Source: Loripinus fragilis
Taxonomy: Eukaryota > Mollusca > Bivalvia > Lucinida > Lucinidae
Length of the DNA stretch: 64,000 nucleotides
Reading direction: 5' to 3'
Assembly (NCBI GenBank): GCA_964019695.1
Contig: OZ026518.1
Span: 84,811,950-84,875,949 of the forward strand
Shown piece by piece: positions 1 to 12,540 of this stretch. Under the pieces are notes generated by a model. It was not told where the DNA came from and searched no databases. It was given only the letters and a program-made list of their open reading frames with translations. How positions within the stretch are numbered: the stretch's first letter is position 1; each line of letters starts with the position of its first letter. Both the position numbers and the translations under genes were made by a program.

Positions 1-1639
1 ATCCGGTAAGCCTATCTAGTCTTACAATAAAGTGCATTTTAACCAGATAATTCACTTCTCAGTCAACGTCAAGCAACAATGGACACATTAGTTGTGCATG
101 TTCTGTACAGGACCCGCAATATTTCCAAGTAAATGCGTGGAACATGCAACGTTTCCTTGTTTAGCTTTTTTGTTTGTTTGATATTTTAGCTATCAACGTG
201 TTTCACAAAGACGTATATCATTAAGTCTTGTGATTTTCCAGGGAGTCCAGAACACCTGCCCTGGATCCGTGCATGAATTGCTTGGTCTATGGCTCTTCTT
301 GTGGTTGCAGTTAAATATGAATGACCTTATATCGATACATTGATGTATCAATGTCACCTTTGCTCTTTGCAAATGATATTTTGAATCCATGGACTGTTTA
401 AATGACTGATGATGAGTGTCATTTTAACAATGTACTAGTTGCCTCGGTAATTAATTAACATGAACTTAACAACAAACAAAATTTGCGTTAAAATAAATTA
501 TCAAGTTTTGACGTTGGATCAGGACACAGACTTATTGACGACCCTGATCTAATAATATTACAAGGGGCATTTTTATGTTCGTAGAATAGGATTCTATCTT
601 TACAAATAAGAATTTACGGTACTTTAAGTATACATCTTTTGAAAGGTCTAGCAGCTGTCTATCAATTTATATAAATTTTACACAATTAGCGTTTAATACA
701 GTTAAGATATATAACTTTGCATAGACAATAGCAAAAGGCACTGACTGAAATACGTGATATTTTAAGGACGCAGTCGACAGGAAATTAGATGCTATAATGT
801 TTCATTCACTATCGTAAAATAAATATTTGGCGAGCGGTATTTCCTTTTGCACCATCATCATTATTAGGGTCAAAGCTGATCATAGACATGTATAACATTA
901 CTATGAACTCGAATAACAATTTAAAAACACCAATCGCTATACCGAATAGATCACAGTCAAATGCTGGTCCATATGCCTGTTGAAATTACGACTATAAACA
1001 TAATTCAAAATTTCGTCTGATTTTGCATATTCCATGACATATTCGACCATTCGTCATTAACTATATTGAAATATCGATTAAAGCGTGTACCTGGCAACTT
1101 CCGGTACTGTCGTACCACCATGTTTTAAAAAAGTAGGTGGGGATGGAAACTCAAAAACAATCAGACCTGCATTATTTTCTTATTGAAGTGATGCCAACAC
1201 TTGTTAAGAGTCACAAAATTAGTTTTAATGTATTTTGTAAACATAGTAATGGCGCATGGCGTCGTTTATGCACAAAAAAGGGATTTAAGCATACACTAGG
1301 CTATTTATATTGCAGTTAATTTCTAATAAAACCAAAAGTATTAAATTTGTTTTGAAATAAAAGATACCATAATACTTCAATCTACCTTATAAACAAGAAA
1401 ACATATAATACTACTTTACTCCTAACTTATTAAGTCAAACTCAAAAGCCTGTTCCAACTTCATTTTAATCATTTTTTTCAATAACTGAACAATTTCCTTA
1501 GGCTAAAAAAAGTCCCACATATCCAATATTTGTTGCGTATATGCTATAACGACCATATAATATTGTAGCACAAAGTATCCTCTATCTCTAGCGGAATTTT
1601 CAGAAGCTATGTATGGTAATCAACCAATTTTCATGTAAG
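1..1639. other. No gene seen
   Basis: AT-rich sequence with only short chance ORFs. A fragment near 566-600 (GGGGCATTTTTATGTTCGTAG) matches the reverse complement of sequence near 32950-32975, so part of this stretch is an old dispersed repeat. Confidence 0.5.
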
Positions 1640-2330
1640 ACAATTGACATCAAACTGTAGGAGGAATTGTGCACACATGTTACCTAATATCTAGTTACTT
1701 TGGTCGGAAAAATGCCCAGTTCAAAATGTGAAAAATGACAAAAATAATCTGAGGTTTATATCTCCTAAACACCTGTACAATTTCAAAAGAATCTGCATAA
1801 AACTGAAGGAGGAGTTACATACACAAGTTATCTAGTATTTAATTCAAAAATAAATTGAAGATTATATCCAAACACTATGCACATTTTCAGGCCATGACCT
1901 TAACACCTGTAAAAATTCAAAGAAATCGGAGTAAATCTGTGGGAGGAGTTGCTTACACAAAAATACTAAGTTTGTTTTGTTAAAAAATGACGAATAATAA
2001 TCTGAGGAAGATATCTTAATCATATGCACACCTTCAGACCATCACATAAACACCAGTAAAGTTTCAAAGGACTCGGATTATAACTTTAGTGGAGCTACAT
2101 AGAGTATCTATTCACTTCGGCCCGAAAAATGACTAAGTTCATTTTATGAAAAAAGTGACAGAAAGTATTTTGAGGATTATTTCCAAACAATATCATGACC
2201 GAAACACCTGTAAAGTTTCAGAGGCATCAGAGTAAAACTGTAGGAGGAGTTGCATACACAAGGTACCTACTACTTGAAGGGGACTGAAGGACGGACAGAA
2301 GGAGGGAAAGCCGAATACTATGTCCCCTCA
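1640..2330. repeat. Degenerate ~150-bp tandem satellite
   Basis: An anchor GTAGGAGGAGTTGCATACACA (variants) recurs near 1661, 1809, 1943, 2091 and 2243, i.e. every 134-152 bp. 'CACCTGTAAAGTTTCA' and 'ATCTGAGGA...ATATC' recur at matching phase. The array ends in a purine-rich stretch with GGACGGACAGAAGGAGGG. Non-coding. Confidence 0.75.
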
Positions 2331-3015
2331 CTTTTCTTTGAAAAGGCATAATCCCATTATTGTATATCAACAATGAGCCTATACATTAAAGTGGGTATGA
2401 ATATTTTAATTCTACATTTTATTCCACCTCAAGTAGTATTCGTTTTTGAATGTGCAGTTGTTTGTAAAAGATTTTCTCTGTGTTAAAGTAGTAAAACTCT
2501 AACTCAGGGTTATGCTTAGACAATTCAGATGTCCGTTATTTATTCATTTTTATATCAGGTGTTAAAATAAAATAAATAAGTTTTTTATCTTTGCTAAATA
2601 CATGTAATTAAAGCTGGTCTGATTATGATAATCATAGGATTCTCCCAAACACGAACGCCATTTCAAAAGATAACCATAATTATGCTTGAAACCAGTTGTT
2701 CCTGAAAAACTTCGATTATGTCACAGGCGATTGAAATTGCAAAGTTACAAAGCATGCAACAAGTTAATAAATGACTCTTCGCATAAACCAAGGTCATATT
2801 GTGAATAAGTAATGGACATTTATCTGTTTACTTATTATACAAGTGATGTACTTTAAGCCTTTGAGGTAATGACCTTGCAATAGAAAATTTAACCAATGTT
2901 TTTTTATTAAAGGTAAAATTATTTATCAGCCTAAAACATACTTCTGTACAAGTATTTCAATTCGTAAAAGGTCTTCTCCTCGCTAATGACCTAAAACAAC
3001 GAAACGTATAATATA
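2331..3015. other. No gene seen
   Basis: AT-rich non-coding sequence between the satellite and the first C-family MITE; no repeat or motif recognised. Confidence 0.5.
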
Positions 3016-3256
3016 ATGAGCCGTGGCATGGGATTTCCAACAATATGGTATGTGCGACCAGCAAAGCCTCAGACCAGCATGCGCATACGCGCAGTCTGAT
3101 CAGAGCCTTTGCTAGTCGCTTGAATAATCTATGAATGTTTAGCTATTGACTGAACATCATTTGGAGTTTCTAAGCTTAAAGAGAGGCTGTACTGGCTCGT
3201 CTGAGTCTACACTTGTCAAAATGCCACATTGTTGGAAATCACATGTCACGGCTCAT
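3016..3256. mobile_element. C-family MITE, copy 1
   Basis: Terminal inverted repeats ATGAGCCGTGGCATG..TTTCCAACAAT and ATTGTTGGAAAT..CATGTCACGGCTCAT. An inner foldback is built from GCGCATACGCGCAGTCTGATCAG. There are four full copies in this window, about 240 bp each; no ORF. Confidence 0.85.
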
Positions 3257-3438
3257 ATAGATATATGTACAATTAAGGGTGAGCAACTACTGGAAATGTT
3301 TCAAAATATGGAGGCCCCGTCTGGATAGTTTTCTTGGAGTGCATCTAGATGTCCACTGCACAAAAGTATAGAAGAATAAATCATTACTAATAACGAGTAC
3401 CAACCGGTTATTGTTAGGCAATTAAAACATTATGTATT

Positions 3439-3643
3439 GTTTTGGTAGAAAAATGCGAATTAGGTTGAAAACACGGTGCTAGCGTTTTTTTTTGTCTATT
3501 CAACGCTGTATATTTCATCTATACTCAATGGACAATTTTCCATAATGACATCAACTCTTAATTAGTTTGCTGCCTTCTTATTAACAAGGGTAAGTTATTG
3601 TATTGTTTGTGCTTATGTAAGGAAAGTTAATCCACGGGTCTTT
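3439..3643 (+). repeat. Direct repeat flanking Penelope-type repeat, left
   Basis: About 205 bp closely matching 3971-4171 (shared blocks GAAAACACGGTGCTAGCGT, TATTTCATCTATACTCAA, TTCTTATTAACAAGGGTAAG). With the P repeat between them it forms a partial tandem unit of 532 bp. Confidence 0.85.
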
Positions 3644-3688
3644 CATGCAAACCAAATATCTATGTGTCCTGATCCACATCTGAAATAA

Positions 3689-3971
3689 GGGTGAGGTTGG
3701 CGCCGTTAAACTGTTTTAAGCCCTCCAGTAATATATTTTACTGACCGTTCCAAGGCGGTACTTCTTTATGGTTTTGTTCTGTCTTGTGTTTGATATGCCT
3801 TTGTGTGCGTCTGTTTATATGTGCTTTGTTGTCACCTGCTGGGAAAGGGCTGGCCGCTTTGCTCTCGTTTGTGGTGTCTAACTGTGAGCTTGTCACTTTC
3901 CCATTGGTATCCTGTGTCACTATGGTACTTGCTTGTATCGATTCCTGATCTTTGCACCCTTACTTACTTTG
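3689..3971 (+). mobile_element. P repeat (Penelope-like element terminal region)
   Basis: Contains the family hallmarks GACCGTTCCAAGGCGGTAC, CCTGCTGGGAAAGGGCTG, CCATTGGTATCCTG, ATCGATTCCTGATCTTTGCA and the terminus CTTACTTACTTTG. Eight copies or fragments occur in this window, two of them directly beside retroelement pseudogenes, so I read it as a 3' or pseudo-LTR segment of a Penelope-like element. Short ORFs across it are not conserved as protein. Confidence 0.7.
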
Positions 3972-4171
3972 TTTTTGTAGAAAAATGCAAATTATACTGA
4001 AAACACGGTGCTAGCGTGTTTTTGTCTGTACATCGCTATATATTTCATCTATACTCAAGGACAATTCTCCATAATGACACCAACTCTTAATTAGTTTACT
4101 GCCTTCTTATTAACAAGGGTAAGTTATTGTATAGTTTGTGCTTATGTACGGTTGGTTAATCCACGAGCTTT
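3971..4171 (+). repeat. Direct repeat flanking Penelope-type repeat, right
   Basis: Right-hand counterpart of 3439-3643, offset by 532 bp, and starts exactly where the P repeat ends in CTTACTTACTTTG. Confidence 0.85.
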
Positions 4172-5838
4172 GAACAAAAACTGAAGATTATTCTAATCAT
4201 AGTGATTTCTGCCTCATAAATGGTACCCAACATGTCTTTCTCTATGGCTCGTCTGAGCATTCAATAATCGACAATATGATAAAAACAATCTAAAACGTAT
4301 CATGGCTGCTTTGTGCAGTGACTAAATGGTAAAGCCCTACCGGAGTCAGTGTTGTGTGCTTGGGCAGGACACTTTATTCCCACTGCTCGACAATAAAGAA
4401 TCTTGAAATAACTCTTTTTTGTCTGGGACGTATTGCATAAACTCAAACAAATATATATATATGTCTACTTTCTGTACAAAATCTTTAACATAAATGTCTA
4501 CGCCCACGGACCTCAGAATAACCAAGGAGTTCAACAATTCTTAAGGTGTAAAAGAATGTAATAGAAAGAAAATAAGCACCGTAACGTATACTTTTGTAAA
4601 TAATTATACGTTTCTATAAAAATCCCCTCAAAGTATTAAGGTTTTGCTACTGTAGTAACATCATGAGGCCTATGTATTCTGGCTATACTAAATTGAAAAG
4701 AAGGTTTTAGCTTAATACAGTTGATATATGTGTATTTTTCTGTTATTTTATTATTATAATAAGTGTAATCATCATTATTATAATAAGTACTCCATCCTCG
4801 TCGCCAATGTAATGACTAGACAATTACTAGTTAAAGCATTTAATACATATCGTCTGTAGACAAGAATGAACAAAGCGTAACTAAGTAACCAACATCTATA
4901 TGCAACGTCGTAACGTCATAACGATAGACTGGTAATGAATATTACAATAAGTAAGTAACAAGTAGTGTATGTACTGCAAAAACTGTATTATTTTTCTAGT
5001 TCATTAGTTTAAAATATGTTAGAAAATACAGACTATATAAATCAGATTTAGAGACAGAACTATATGTAATTGTGTAATTGTTGGTTTTTTTTCAAAAAAA
5101 AAATCAAATAAATTTATTTTTGAATTTTTGGTCCTAAAATATTACATACAACTTACATGTATAATTTACAATTAACACATAAAAATGCTGTAAGTTTTTG
5201 AACAAATGCAATCGTTTCCTGCATGTACATGTGGATGACCTTATTACCCTATTGCTCAAAAATAAATGAGTCATTATGTATGTGCAGCAGATATTAATGC
5301 ATTTTTACATGTAAATATGTTTTGCGGTTAAATAATAATGTCAATAGGTCCTTTAGTAGACACCAGTTCTATGCATTTTAATTCACTTTACCGCAAACAT
5401 TGTATGAATCAGTAAAATATGTAATGCAACCAGTGGAAACAGTGGTGAGTCTGCACCTTTATAAACTCAACTTGTTGATTCGGACCAAACATATTGCACC
5501 TGTACGTACATTTTTGTAAAGCTAGCTACGCATTAAACTAACTCTTGGTCTACTACAAACTAAAAACAGGTATCCCACTCATTTTTAAGCGTTTCTTTTA
5601 ACTAAATGGAATATTTTCATAATACTCCATAGGTTTAAACATTTTGTTGAAGGGATGTGTCGCATATAAATATAAACAACTCTTGCTGTTCTCGATCTTG
5701 GAATTGTCTGCCCTTGGTTGAATCCCATGCCAAGGTCTAGTAAGACTTTCGCTATTTATATATGCCCTTACCAAAGTTCAGTGTTTAATTAATTTGTGCA
5801 AAAATTGAATTTCAAGTAACTGTGCCTCACTTCAAACC
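4172..5838. other. No gene seen
   Basis: AT-rich, with low-complexity ATTATTATAATAAGT runs near 4748-4790 and short AT microsatellites; no credible coding exon. Confidence 0.5.
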
Positions 5839-6032
5839 ACACCGGATAGGCGGTAATGGAAAACGCTCTTAACAATCGACGAATGCGAATCAAAGATCGC
5901 TAGAAACAGTGTATTCGATTGTCATTTTTCGCCAGTCGGGTGACAAATGGCAATCGAAAACTCTGTTTCTAACTATTTTTGATCTACGTTCGTCGATAGC
6001 ATTAACGTTTTCGATTGCCGCTTTTCCGGTGT
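5839..6032. mobile_element. Foldback MITE (194 bp)
   Basis: Starts ACACCGGATAGGCGG and ends CCGCTTTTCCGGTGT. The arms remain complementary across most of the length (CAATCGACGAA / TTCGTCGAT; TAGAAACAG / CTGTTTCTA; GATTGTCATT / AATGGCAATC). Confidence 0.8.
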
Positions 6033-6462
6033 GAGTACAGTAATTTTGTTTTAACCTGATGACACACTCATTCTGCTTATGGTGACCGATTTCTTATTTC
6101 AACAATTTCCTATTGGCACCGAATGCTAATTATCACACGTTCAACAGGGGTCGTGCATATTACTCGCAGTTGATACTTTGCCCCCACCCCCCTTGGCTTT
6201 TTCCCCGCTTTTAATCGTCTGCTGATTTTTTTTTTTCAAAATCAACTTTTTCGAAATATTCTATCAGAGTGTCAAACAATTTGGATCCAGATTAGGCCTG
6301 ACGTTTTTCAGGTCTGGTCTGGGTCCAAACTGCTTACAAATGTTATCAGAAGGCGACTCTAGCAGTCAATATGGTTGACAGGAGGAAACCGTGCAGTCAC
6401 TGATACAAACAGCACTTGCCCCGACTCATGTGCATTCATTTAAGAAAGACAGTGAAGCCCGA

Positions 6463-6546
6463 TGGAATCATGAATACTTCGGGTCTCTTGCAAAGATAGT
6501 GAAGCCACGTTAACTTTGCAAGAGACCCGAGGTATTCATGATTCCA
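6463..6546. repeat. Long-arm hairpin
   Basis: Arms TGGAATCATGAATACTTCGG+GTCTCTTGCAAAG and CTTTGCAAGAGACCC+GAGGTATTCATGATTCCA are nearly perfect inverted repeats of about 33 bp around an 18-bp loop. Confidence 0.8.
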
Positions 6547-7150
6547 TGAACAGACCAAAAATTGAATTTATTGCTTATATTTAAATTTACATTTTAATAA
6601 ATATCTAAAATATTTTTTTTTTATTTTGATTCAGGAATTTTAAGATATAATCGTATTAACGGTTTAATCGGAGTGTAAAATGGAAAAAACGGAACAGCCA
6701 GCTTGAACACGGACAGCCAATGGAGCAAACAAGAGGCTTGTTTTGCACTTGCGACTCAGATGTGGCAAGCTGTCAATCACAAAAGTAACATCATTTCTGG
6801 CGAATAAATTCGATGTTCGAAGCGTATTGCGCAGGCATTTGAGCTTGGCAGCTGTCAATCAAATGTGTGTAATTCATGAGGCTATGAACAGTTGCAAAAA
6901 TCTAAAGATTCATTAAAGGCTTGCTTCGAAAATGTAAATATTGCTGGCTGACTTCCATTTCCCAGTATTCGCGCTGCACACTTGAAGAAACCGTGAGTTC
7001 TGAACCACGTAATGAGCGTAGAGCGATGCTGGTCAAAATAGGCGAATGTCCATGCTGATCTTTATCATGCCATCTTGTTAGATTTGTCATGAGACAGCTC
7101 AAATAGTTAGACACGCCTATTCAACAAGTATTATATTTCATAAAAGCTAT
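6547..7150. other. No gene seen
   Basis: Short minus-strand ORFs here show no recognisable domain. The base composition is more balanced than the flanks, so it may be an unrecognised repeat. Confidence 0.4.
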
Positions 7151-7380
7151 CCCCGACTCGATGCGAGAATACCTGACTTTGTTGAATGCGAACAACAAAG
7201 GCACGGATCAGCCTGCGCATCAGCGCAATCTGATCAGCGCCTTTGCTATTCACTTTCTGGAAAGCATTAACACTCTTCCTGTTACAACCAAAACGGTTCA
7301 ATATTCTAGCTTGTCTCTAAGTTGGTTTGAGCCTTAATTGGTCGTAAACCCCAAAAGTAAGTTTTCTTGCGACAGGGGCC
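7151..7380. mobile_element. D-family MITE, copy 1
   Basis: Matches 13116-13353 in order: CTCGATGCGAGAATACCTG, GCGAACAACAAAGGC, CAGCCTGCGCATC..GCGCA.TCTGATCAGCGCC, CTAGCTTGTCTCT, then GTAAACCCCAAAAGTAAGTT. Terminal inverted repeats pair the first and last about 35 bp. Confidence 0.75.
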
Positions 7381-7403
7381 CATATTAACAGTGTATTTAG
7401 AGT

Positions 7404-7745
7404 AAGTAAGGGTGCAAAGATCAGGAATCGATACAGTCAAGTACCACACCTGACCCAGGATATCAATAGGAAAGTGATAAAATCACAGTTATACACCACA
7501 AACGCGAGCCAAGAGGTCAGCCCTTTCCCAGCTGGTGACCACACGGCACAAATAAACAGACGCACACAAAGGCAGAACAAACACAAGACAGAAAATGACA
7601 TAAAGATCCACAAAAGAAGTACCGCCTTGGAACGGTCAGTAAAATATTTTCCTGGAGGGCTTAATCCGGGTTCACGGCGCCAACCTCACCCTTAATTCAA
7701 ATGTGGATCAAGACACATAGATATTTGGTTTGCATGAAATACCCC
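7404..7745 (-). mobile_element. P repeat (Penelope-like), reverse copy
   Basis: Begins AAGTAAGGGTGCAAAGATCA and continues through CACACCTGACCCAGGATATC, AGCCCTTTCCCAGCTGGTGA and ACCGCCTTGGAACGGTCAGT to CAACCTCACCC. It then extends into a tail (GGATCAAGACACATAGATAT) shared with the + strand copy at 3645-3690. Confidence 0.75.
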
Positions 7746-8005
7746 TAACTTATCAACGCACCATCTCACAGAACATATAAATCAAAATATAAAAAAGAGA
7801 TAAAGCAAAGATGCGACTCAACAGTAAATAAAACCGAATACCGGAGCAAAAGAAATCCAACAGGTTAACCCCGGTGGGCCTGACAAACAGCCAATTAACG
7901 CATCAGGCCCCTACCATCTCATCAATAGATAAGTATTTAAGTCGGAATCGTCATAGAGTCTGAAGTCATGCCTTGTTGAAGAAATGATGTAATAGCCTAC
8001 AAAGA

Positions 8006-8112
8006 GATATCTAGTTTACCAGGCAAGGCATCGAGAACGCTTGTTGACATCGCGAGGCTTTCCGAGCGATTCAACAAGCGTTCTCGAAGGCGAGCCTGGT
8101 AAACTTGATATC
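8006..8112. mobile_element. Foldback element with GCGAGGCTTTCCGAGC apex
   Basis: Outer arms GATATCTAGTTTACCAGGC / GCCTGGTAAACTTGATATC and inner arms CGAGAACGCTTGTTGA / TCAACAAGCGTTCTCG. The apex resembles the apices of the elements at 8828, 27790, 46108 and 62925. Confidence 0.85.
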
Positions 8113-8827
8113 AAAAGACGCGAATATCAATAGCAAATATGACGTAACGATCGATTTTGTGTCGATTCAGCGTCATTGGCGGCTTCATTCAAAACGTACA
8201 ACGTCATCATGACATGATAAAGGCACATGCCGTGATCTAGACTATGTATATCAGGCAACTAGCAACAACGCAGTTAATATGAGAAGGAGTACCTCGAATG
8301 TACATGTAGCTCTTACCTTTCTAGGAGTGTCCTTTACGTACTTGTTGTCCATGTTAGTGACTCCACCTAGACTTTATGTTAACACTGATCATAAAACCCA
8401 GCTCATGAAGTTTATATGCTTATCGCATATGCGCAATTACCTCCTAGTACACGCCCATGATGATGTATTCTGTGGGGTTAGCGATCTAAATGTCTGTCTG
8501 AATCTTTATCTACGTCCATGCTTTATGTCTATGAGCAGCTAATGCTTTGGCGAGTCTGCACACCTGAGCCTTCGTTGCTGACAATACGATAAGTACAAAA
8601 ATGTCACGTCAACAATGATCATTTACGTTCATTAATCAAAACAAGAGCGTAGACATGGTAGATGACCACCTATTAATTTGAGTTACGCCAGAAGAAAACC
8701 TTCGGTCAGATATAACGAAATAGATAGAACGGGATATTTTCACTTTGTCTCCTATGCATACTGGGCAGGTCTACCAAATTATTTGGATGAAAATAAATTG
8801 AAAATGTGTGGCATGTCCATTTTAGGG
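8113..8827. other. No gene seen
   Basis: Contains an 87-codon + strand ORF at 8279-8542 with no recognisable motif, probably by chance. Confidence 0.4.
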
Positions 8828-8935
8828 TGCGGGTAGGATAGAAAAATACGTCCCTCGGGATCACCGTTTGTCATCACTCGGCAAGCCTCGTGATGCCAAA
8901 CGGCGATCCTCGGGGCGGAAAGTCTATATCATTTG
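8828..8935. mobile_element. M-family foldback, copy 1
   Basis: CGTCCCTCGGGATCACCGTT..CATCAC and GTGATG..AACGGCGATCCTCGGGGCG pair around the apex TCGGCAAGCCTCG. Related copy at 46108-46226. Confidence 0.85.
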
Positions 8936-9708
8936 CATATAGTTCAACCAAAACATGATGTGGTACTATCTAAACAAAAATAAGCCCACGTTCTATAATT
9001 TCTCTCTTTTCTCTTTTTGATATTGAGCAAGAAACACTTGAATTTCTTCCTAATACAATCGAAATGTAAGCTTATTGCGTGACACACCACAGAGGGAACA
9101 TCATGAGGCGCATTTTTATTTTATCTTTTTAAGGGTCCCTTTTTATTTTGCCAACTTAACAGTTTGTGTCATATATCTCAACAAAAAGCTCTCCACACTT
9201 GGATTTTTTTTTGCAACTATATCTCTTTTAGAAATCAGGGTAAAATGTAGTCAGACTATGTATCATTGTCTATTGTTTTCATTGAAAATTGCATGAAATG
9301 CTTTTTAATTAATAAGCTTTGTCGTTTTTACTTTTTCTAAATATTGCATTGTTTATTGCTCTCGACTAAAGTTTAGTCAAATAATATTCATTTATATTCC
9401 ATAGGGAACAATGTTAAACACATATGATAAATTTACTCTATTTTAATATTTCGGCCAAAGGCCTTTTTCAAGAAAAAACACGCACTTTAGTATCAACTAC
9501 ATAGTCTCTGTTCCACCATTTTGAATTTAAAGTTTAGTCGTCCGGAAATTTTTGTATAATGACAGGTTAAACTCGACTTGGCGTCTTTTAGAGCAACGCC
9601 ATGCAACGGAAACATAAGAAGGCATCCAAGAAACATACTGATAAAGCGTGCCAATATCGATTGAAATCGATACTATATTCTTGCTTGCATATATCTATTA
9701 TTCATATA
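8936..9708. other. No gene seen
   Basis: AT-rich; the short ORF near 9075-9296 has no recognisable domain. Confidence 0.45.
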
Positions 9709-9906
9709 ATAGAACATAATACAATACGAGGGAGAACGATTTAATTGTACATGTACACGGCGACGTTTCCGATGCTATGATGCTATATGAATTATCTTTA
9801 ACAAACTTTGCATTAAAATTTAAAGTTTGATAGGATAATGTATGTTCTAAAGATAATTCATGTATCCGTGCACAATCGTTTGTACTCGTATTGCATTATG
9901 TTCTAT
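9709..9906. mobile_element. Foldback MITE (198 bp)
   Basis: Near-perfect terminal inverted repeats ATAGAACATAATACAATACG and CGTATTGCATTATGTTCTAT. An inner pair (TGAATTATCTTTA / TAAAGATAATTCA) surrounds the centre. Confidence 0.85.
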
Positions 9907-11028
9907 CAGTAATTAGAATAGTTATCTCGGCTAAACAAGGTGCAAGGTCGTGAGTGTTTATATTTAAAACACGATTAATTAAAGAGACCATAAATGTATC
10001 ATGATCCTTGTACACTGTCACTTGTATTTTCTGTCATTCAAATTCTTTTGTTATAGAGATTTTTTATACTCTTAGCGTAACGTAAAAAAATACTACCTTT
10101 TATGATTCATAGGTCGCTGTTCAATCAAACGTTAAGATTCTGCGACGTCACGAAAGTTTTAACCATTTATAGACGAGAACAGCGCGACATTACACCTGTG
10201 CAACATTCAACGTGTCTATATAAACAGAACGTAAACGTCGTATCACCATATTGTTCTTATAACGAAAGGCACAAACAACAGATCACGTTAGGTGTGGCTA
10301 GTTTAATGCACACTTAACTGCACTTTAAATTGATTACATTTAGGGTGCAAGTTGGCTTTGTGCTGCATTATTCAATAAATCTTAATTATAATTGAAATAA
10401 ATACAAGACATTAAGAATGGCAAACTGACAACGAATACACTAAATATTGACCGTCTCAAGTATACCAATGTGCATATTCTTGCCACTGGGAACTATTAGC
10501 AAATGTTACGTCAATTGGGACAGTGACTGACATTGTTTGGACTGCAAATCATTCCCCTTGGGGAACAACTATCATCAAAGTAAATACACATAATAATTAT
10601 ACGAAATAAACAGTGACCATTTGCATCAGCTGTCAATTTGAACGCGTGGCGGACAGTGGCTATTTACGTTAGAAGGAGCAAATTGTTCGTCAGAGACATG
10701 TGCCATATTGCATAGTTTTCGCAAGAAACTGGTTGGAATTACTAACGTTTACATACTAGATTAAAGTGAATTCAGAAGTGCTAACTGCAGTACCCACGAA
10801 CAGGGTTCCATTTGCTAAAGAACTGGACGGAAGATTATTCAAAAGGATGAACGTCAATTCAAGGTTTTACCAATCGTTGTATTAATGTAGAGCTTGCCCC
10901 GGCGTGAGGTTAACATAATAACTATAACCATAAACATTTGTCAGTATTATTACCTCCGTGAACGGAAGAGGTAGCCGAGCTAAACAGTTGAACGTTGGGA
11001 CTTGGATACATCACATGCTATCTATAAT
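9907..11028 (+). other. Upstream region and presumed 5' UTR of the GPCR
   Basis: No credible ORF and no recognisable repeat. It presumably carries the promoter and 5' UTR, possibly with non-coding exons. I could not identify a convincing TATA box or initiator; short stop codons in all frames precede the ATG at 11029. Confidence 0.4.
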
Positions 11029-11851
11029 ATGAAAAACAACACTATTGAAATTGTGTACTTTTGTAAGGACTGTGTTGTAACCAACTATGGAAATATGGAA
11101 TGGATGCCAGCTTTTATTCTTAAGATTGTTTTTCTTGTCATGCTATCAATATTGACTACAGCCGCAAATACTTTCTTGATATACATTGCATACAAAACCA
11201 AGTCGCTCGTTTCGAACACGAAAGTTTTCGTTATAAGTATTTGTGTTGCACATTTCTTTGGAAGCCTTATTATAATTCCCAGTTGGATTATTTCTAGATT
11301 AGTGCCAGAGATATCTCTGGAACACAGCTTCTGTGATATCGTCAGTTTCACCTGGGTGCTTATGATACTAACATCATTTTACTCATTATCAGCCATGTCT
11401 CTGGACAGGTACTTCATTATTTCCAATCCCATGCTGTACCCATACCAAGCGACCACGAGACGAAAGGTGTTCTGCCTAACCGTCATCTGGATAGCATGTG
11501 TATCATTTGCAGCAGCGCCAATTATCGGATGGGGAGAATACAAGTTTCAACCAGATGCAATACCTTTTTGTGGGCTCAATATGAGAGCGTCATATTCTTA
11601 CACTGCCATACTGATGGCGGTTGGGATCGCAGTCCCTCTTGTTATAGACATGGTTTCATGCACGAGAATACTGGCAATAGCCAGGAGACAATCAATAGCT
11701 ATCGAAGAACGGAAGAGCTCATTTGGATCGTTGAGTGTGGATACGTTTCGAACGACTTCGACGACTTCAAAGACACACGTTGACTACGCAGCGAAGTTGA
11801 GCAAGTTAAAACAAAAGCTGAATTCACTCAGGCTAATCTTTGCTGGAACTG
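11029..11851 (+). CDS. Class A GPCR, exon 1 (N-terminus to start of TM6)
   Basis: First coding exon of a rhodopsin-family G-protein-coupled receptor, a plasma-membrane signalling protein; ligand unknown. The open frame runs back to an in-frame TAA at 10981. The first ATG is at 11029; the upstream TTG at 11002 is not a credible eukaryotic start. Residues from that ATG: short N-terminus with an N-glycosylation sequon (NNT, 3-5), TM1 about 29-54 with N47 (1.50), TM2 about 64-88, TM3 with C102 (3.25) and D126-R127-Y128 (DRY), TM4 with W154 (4.50), ECL2 with C181 (likely disulphide to C102), TM5 with P203 (5.50), a Ser/Thr-rich third loop about 221-260, and the start of TM6. H75 replaces the usual D2.50. 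Position 3.32 is W109, so it is not an aminergic receptor. The exon ends in phase 1 at a consensus donor (G|GTAAGC). The TM4-ECL2 region and TM6 faintly recall GPR161-type orphans, but I do not assign an orthologue. Confidence 0.87.
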
Positions 11852-12170
11852 GTAAGCTCATTTAGAACCATCATTATCTTTACCCTTTTAAGACAATGTA
11901 ATGTTCAATAAAGTTGGATACAGTTAAGAGAAGATTGGCCATTCTTTATAGTAAGCGGTCACAGGTTATAATTTATTTATATATTATACTACTTATTACT
12001 GATATGTAAAAATTCTGATCTGTTCTATTACCGCATTTCGCACTTCTAGGGATAATTAGTGAACCATGTAAACGAGTATAAAAAGGTCGTGAAATAGCAC
12101 ACCAGTTAATTCGAGTGCACTTTTACTATGATCCTAACTACTAAATCAATTCCAAGGGGATTCCTTTTTT

Positions 12171-12232
12171 GGGACTGACAGGATTCGAAACCGGATCTCT
12201 TGCCTGACAGTCGGCCACTCTCACCGTGTCGT
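12171..12232 (-). repeat. tRNA-like fragment (SINE relic?)
   Basis: On the minus strand, GGTGAGAGTGGCCGA (A-box-like) is followed 20-odd bp later by GGTTTCGAATCC (B-box-like). This fits the promoter of a tRNA-derived SINE or a tRNA pseudogene, but a cloverleaf is not evident. Confidence 0.4.
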
Positions 12233-12540
12233 CTAAGAGTTAACCCAACAGTGAGGCTGTTAAGAATGGCATTGTCACTGCACTGCATTTCCGCCTACCC
12301 TATTTCATTTAGCTTAACCGCTGGCAGCGTCTGTAAAACGCGCGTCTGTAAAATTCACTTATTTTTCCCCAAGTCAAATTGATTTAACTAAAAAACATAG
12401 ACCACACTGCTAAGCAGTAGTTACCAAAGGCATAAAAATGGGTACCCTCATGAAAATATATCTGTGAATAACACTGGATTGACACAGATGTTCCTTACAT
12501 TGCGAAGCAGGATGTGCAACTGTTTCCCAGCGGTTCCAAT

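Noticed and set aside
11002..11028. Upstream extension of the GPCR frame starting at TTG
   Set aside because: TTG is not a credible start in a nuclear animal gene; the first ATG in the open frame is at 11029.
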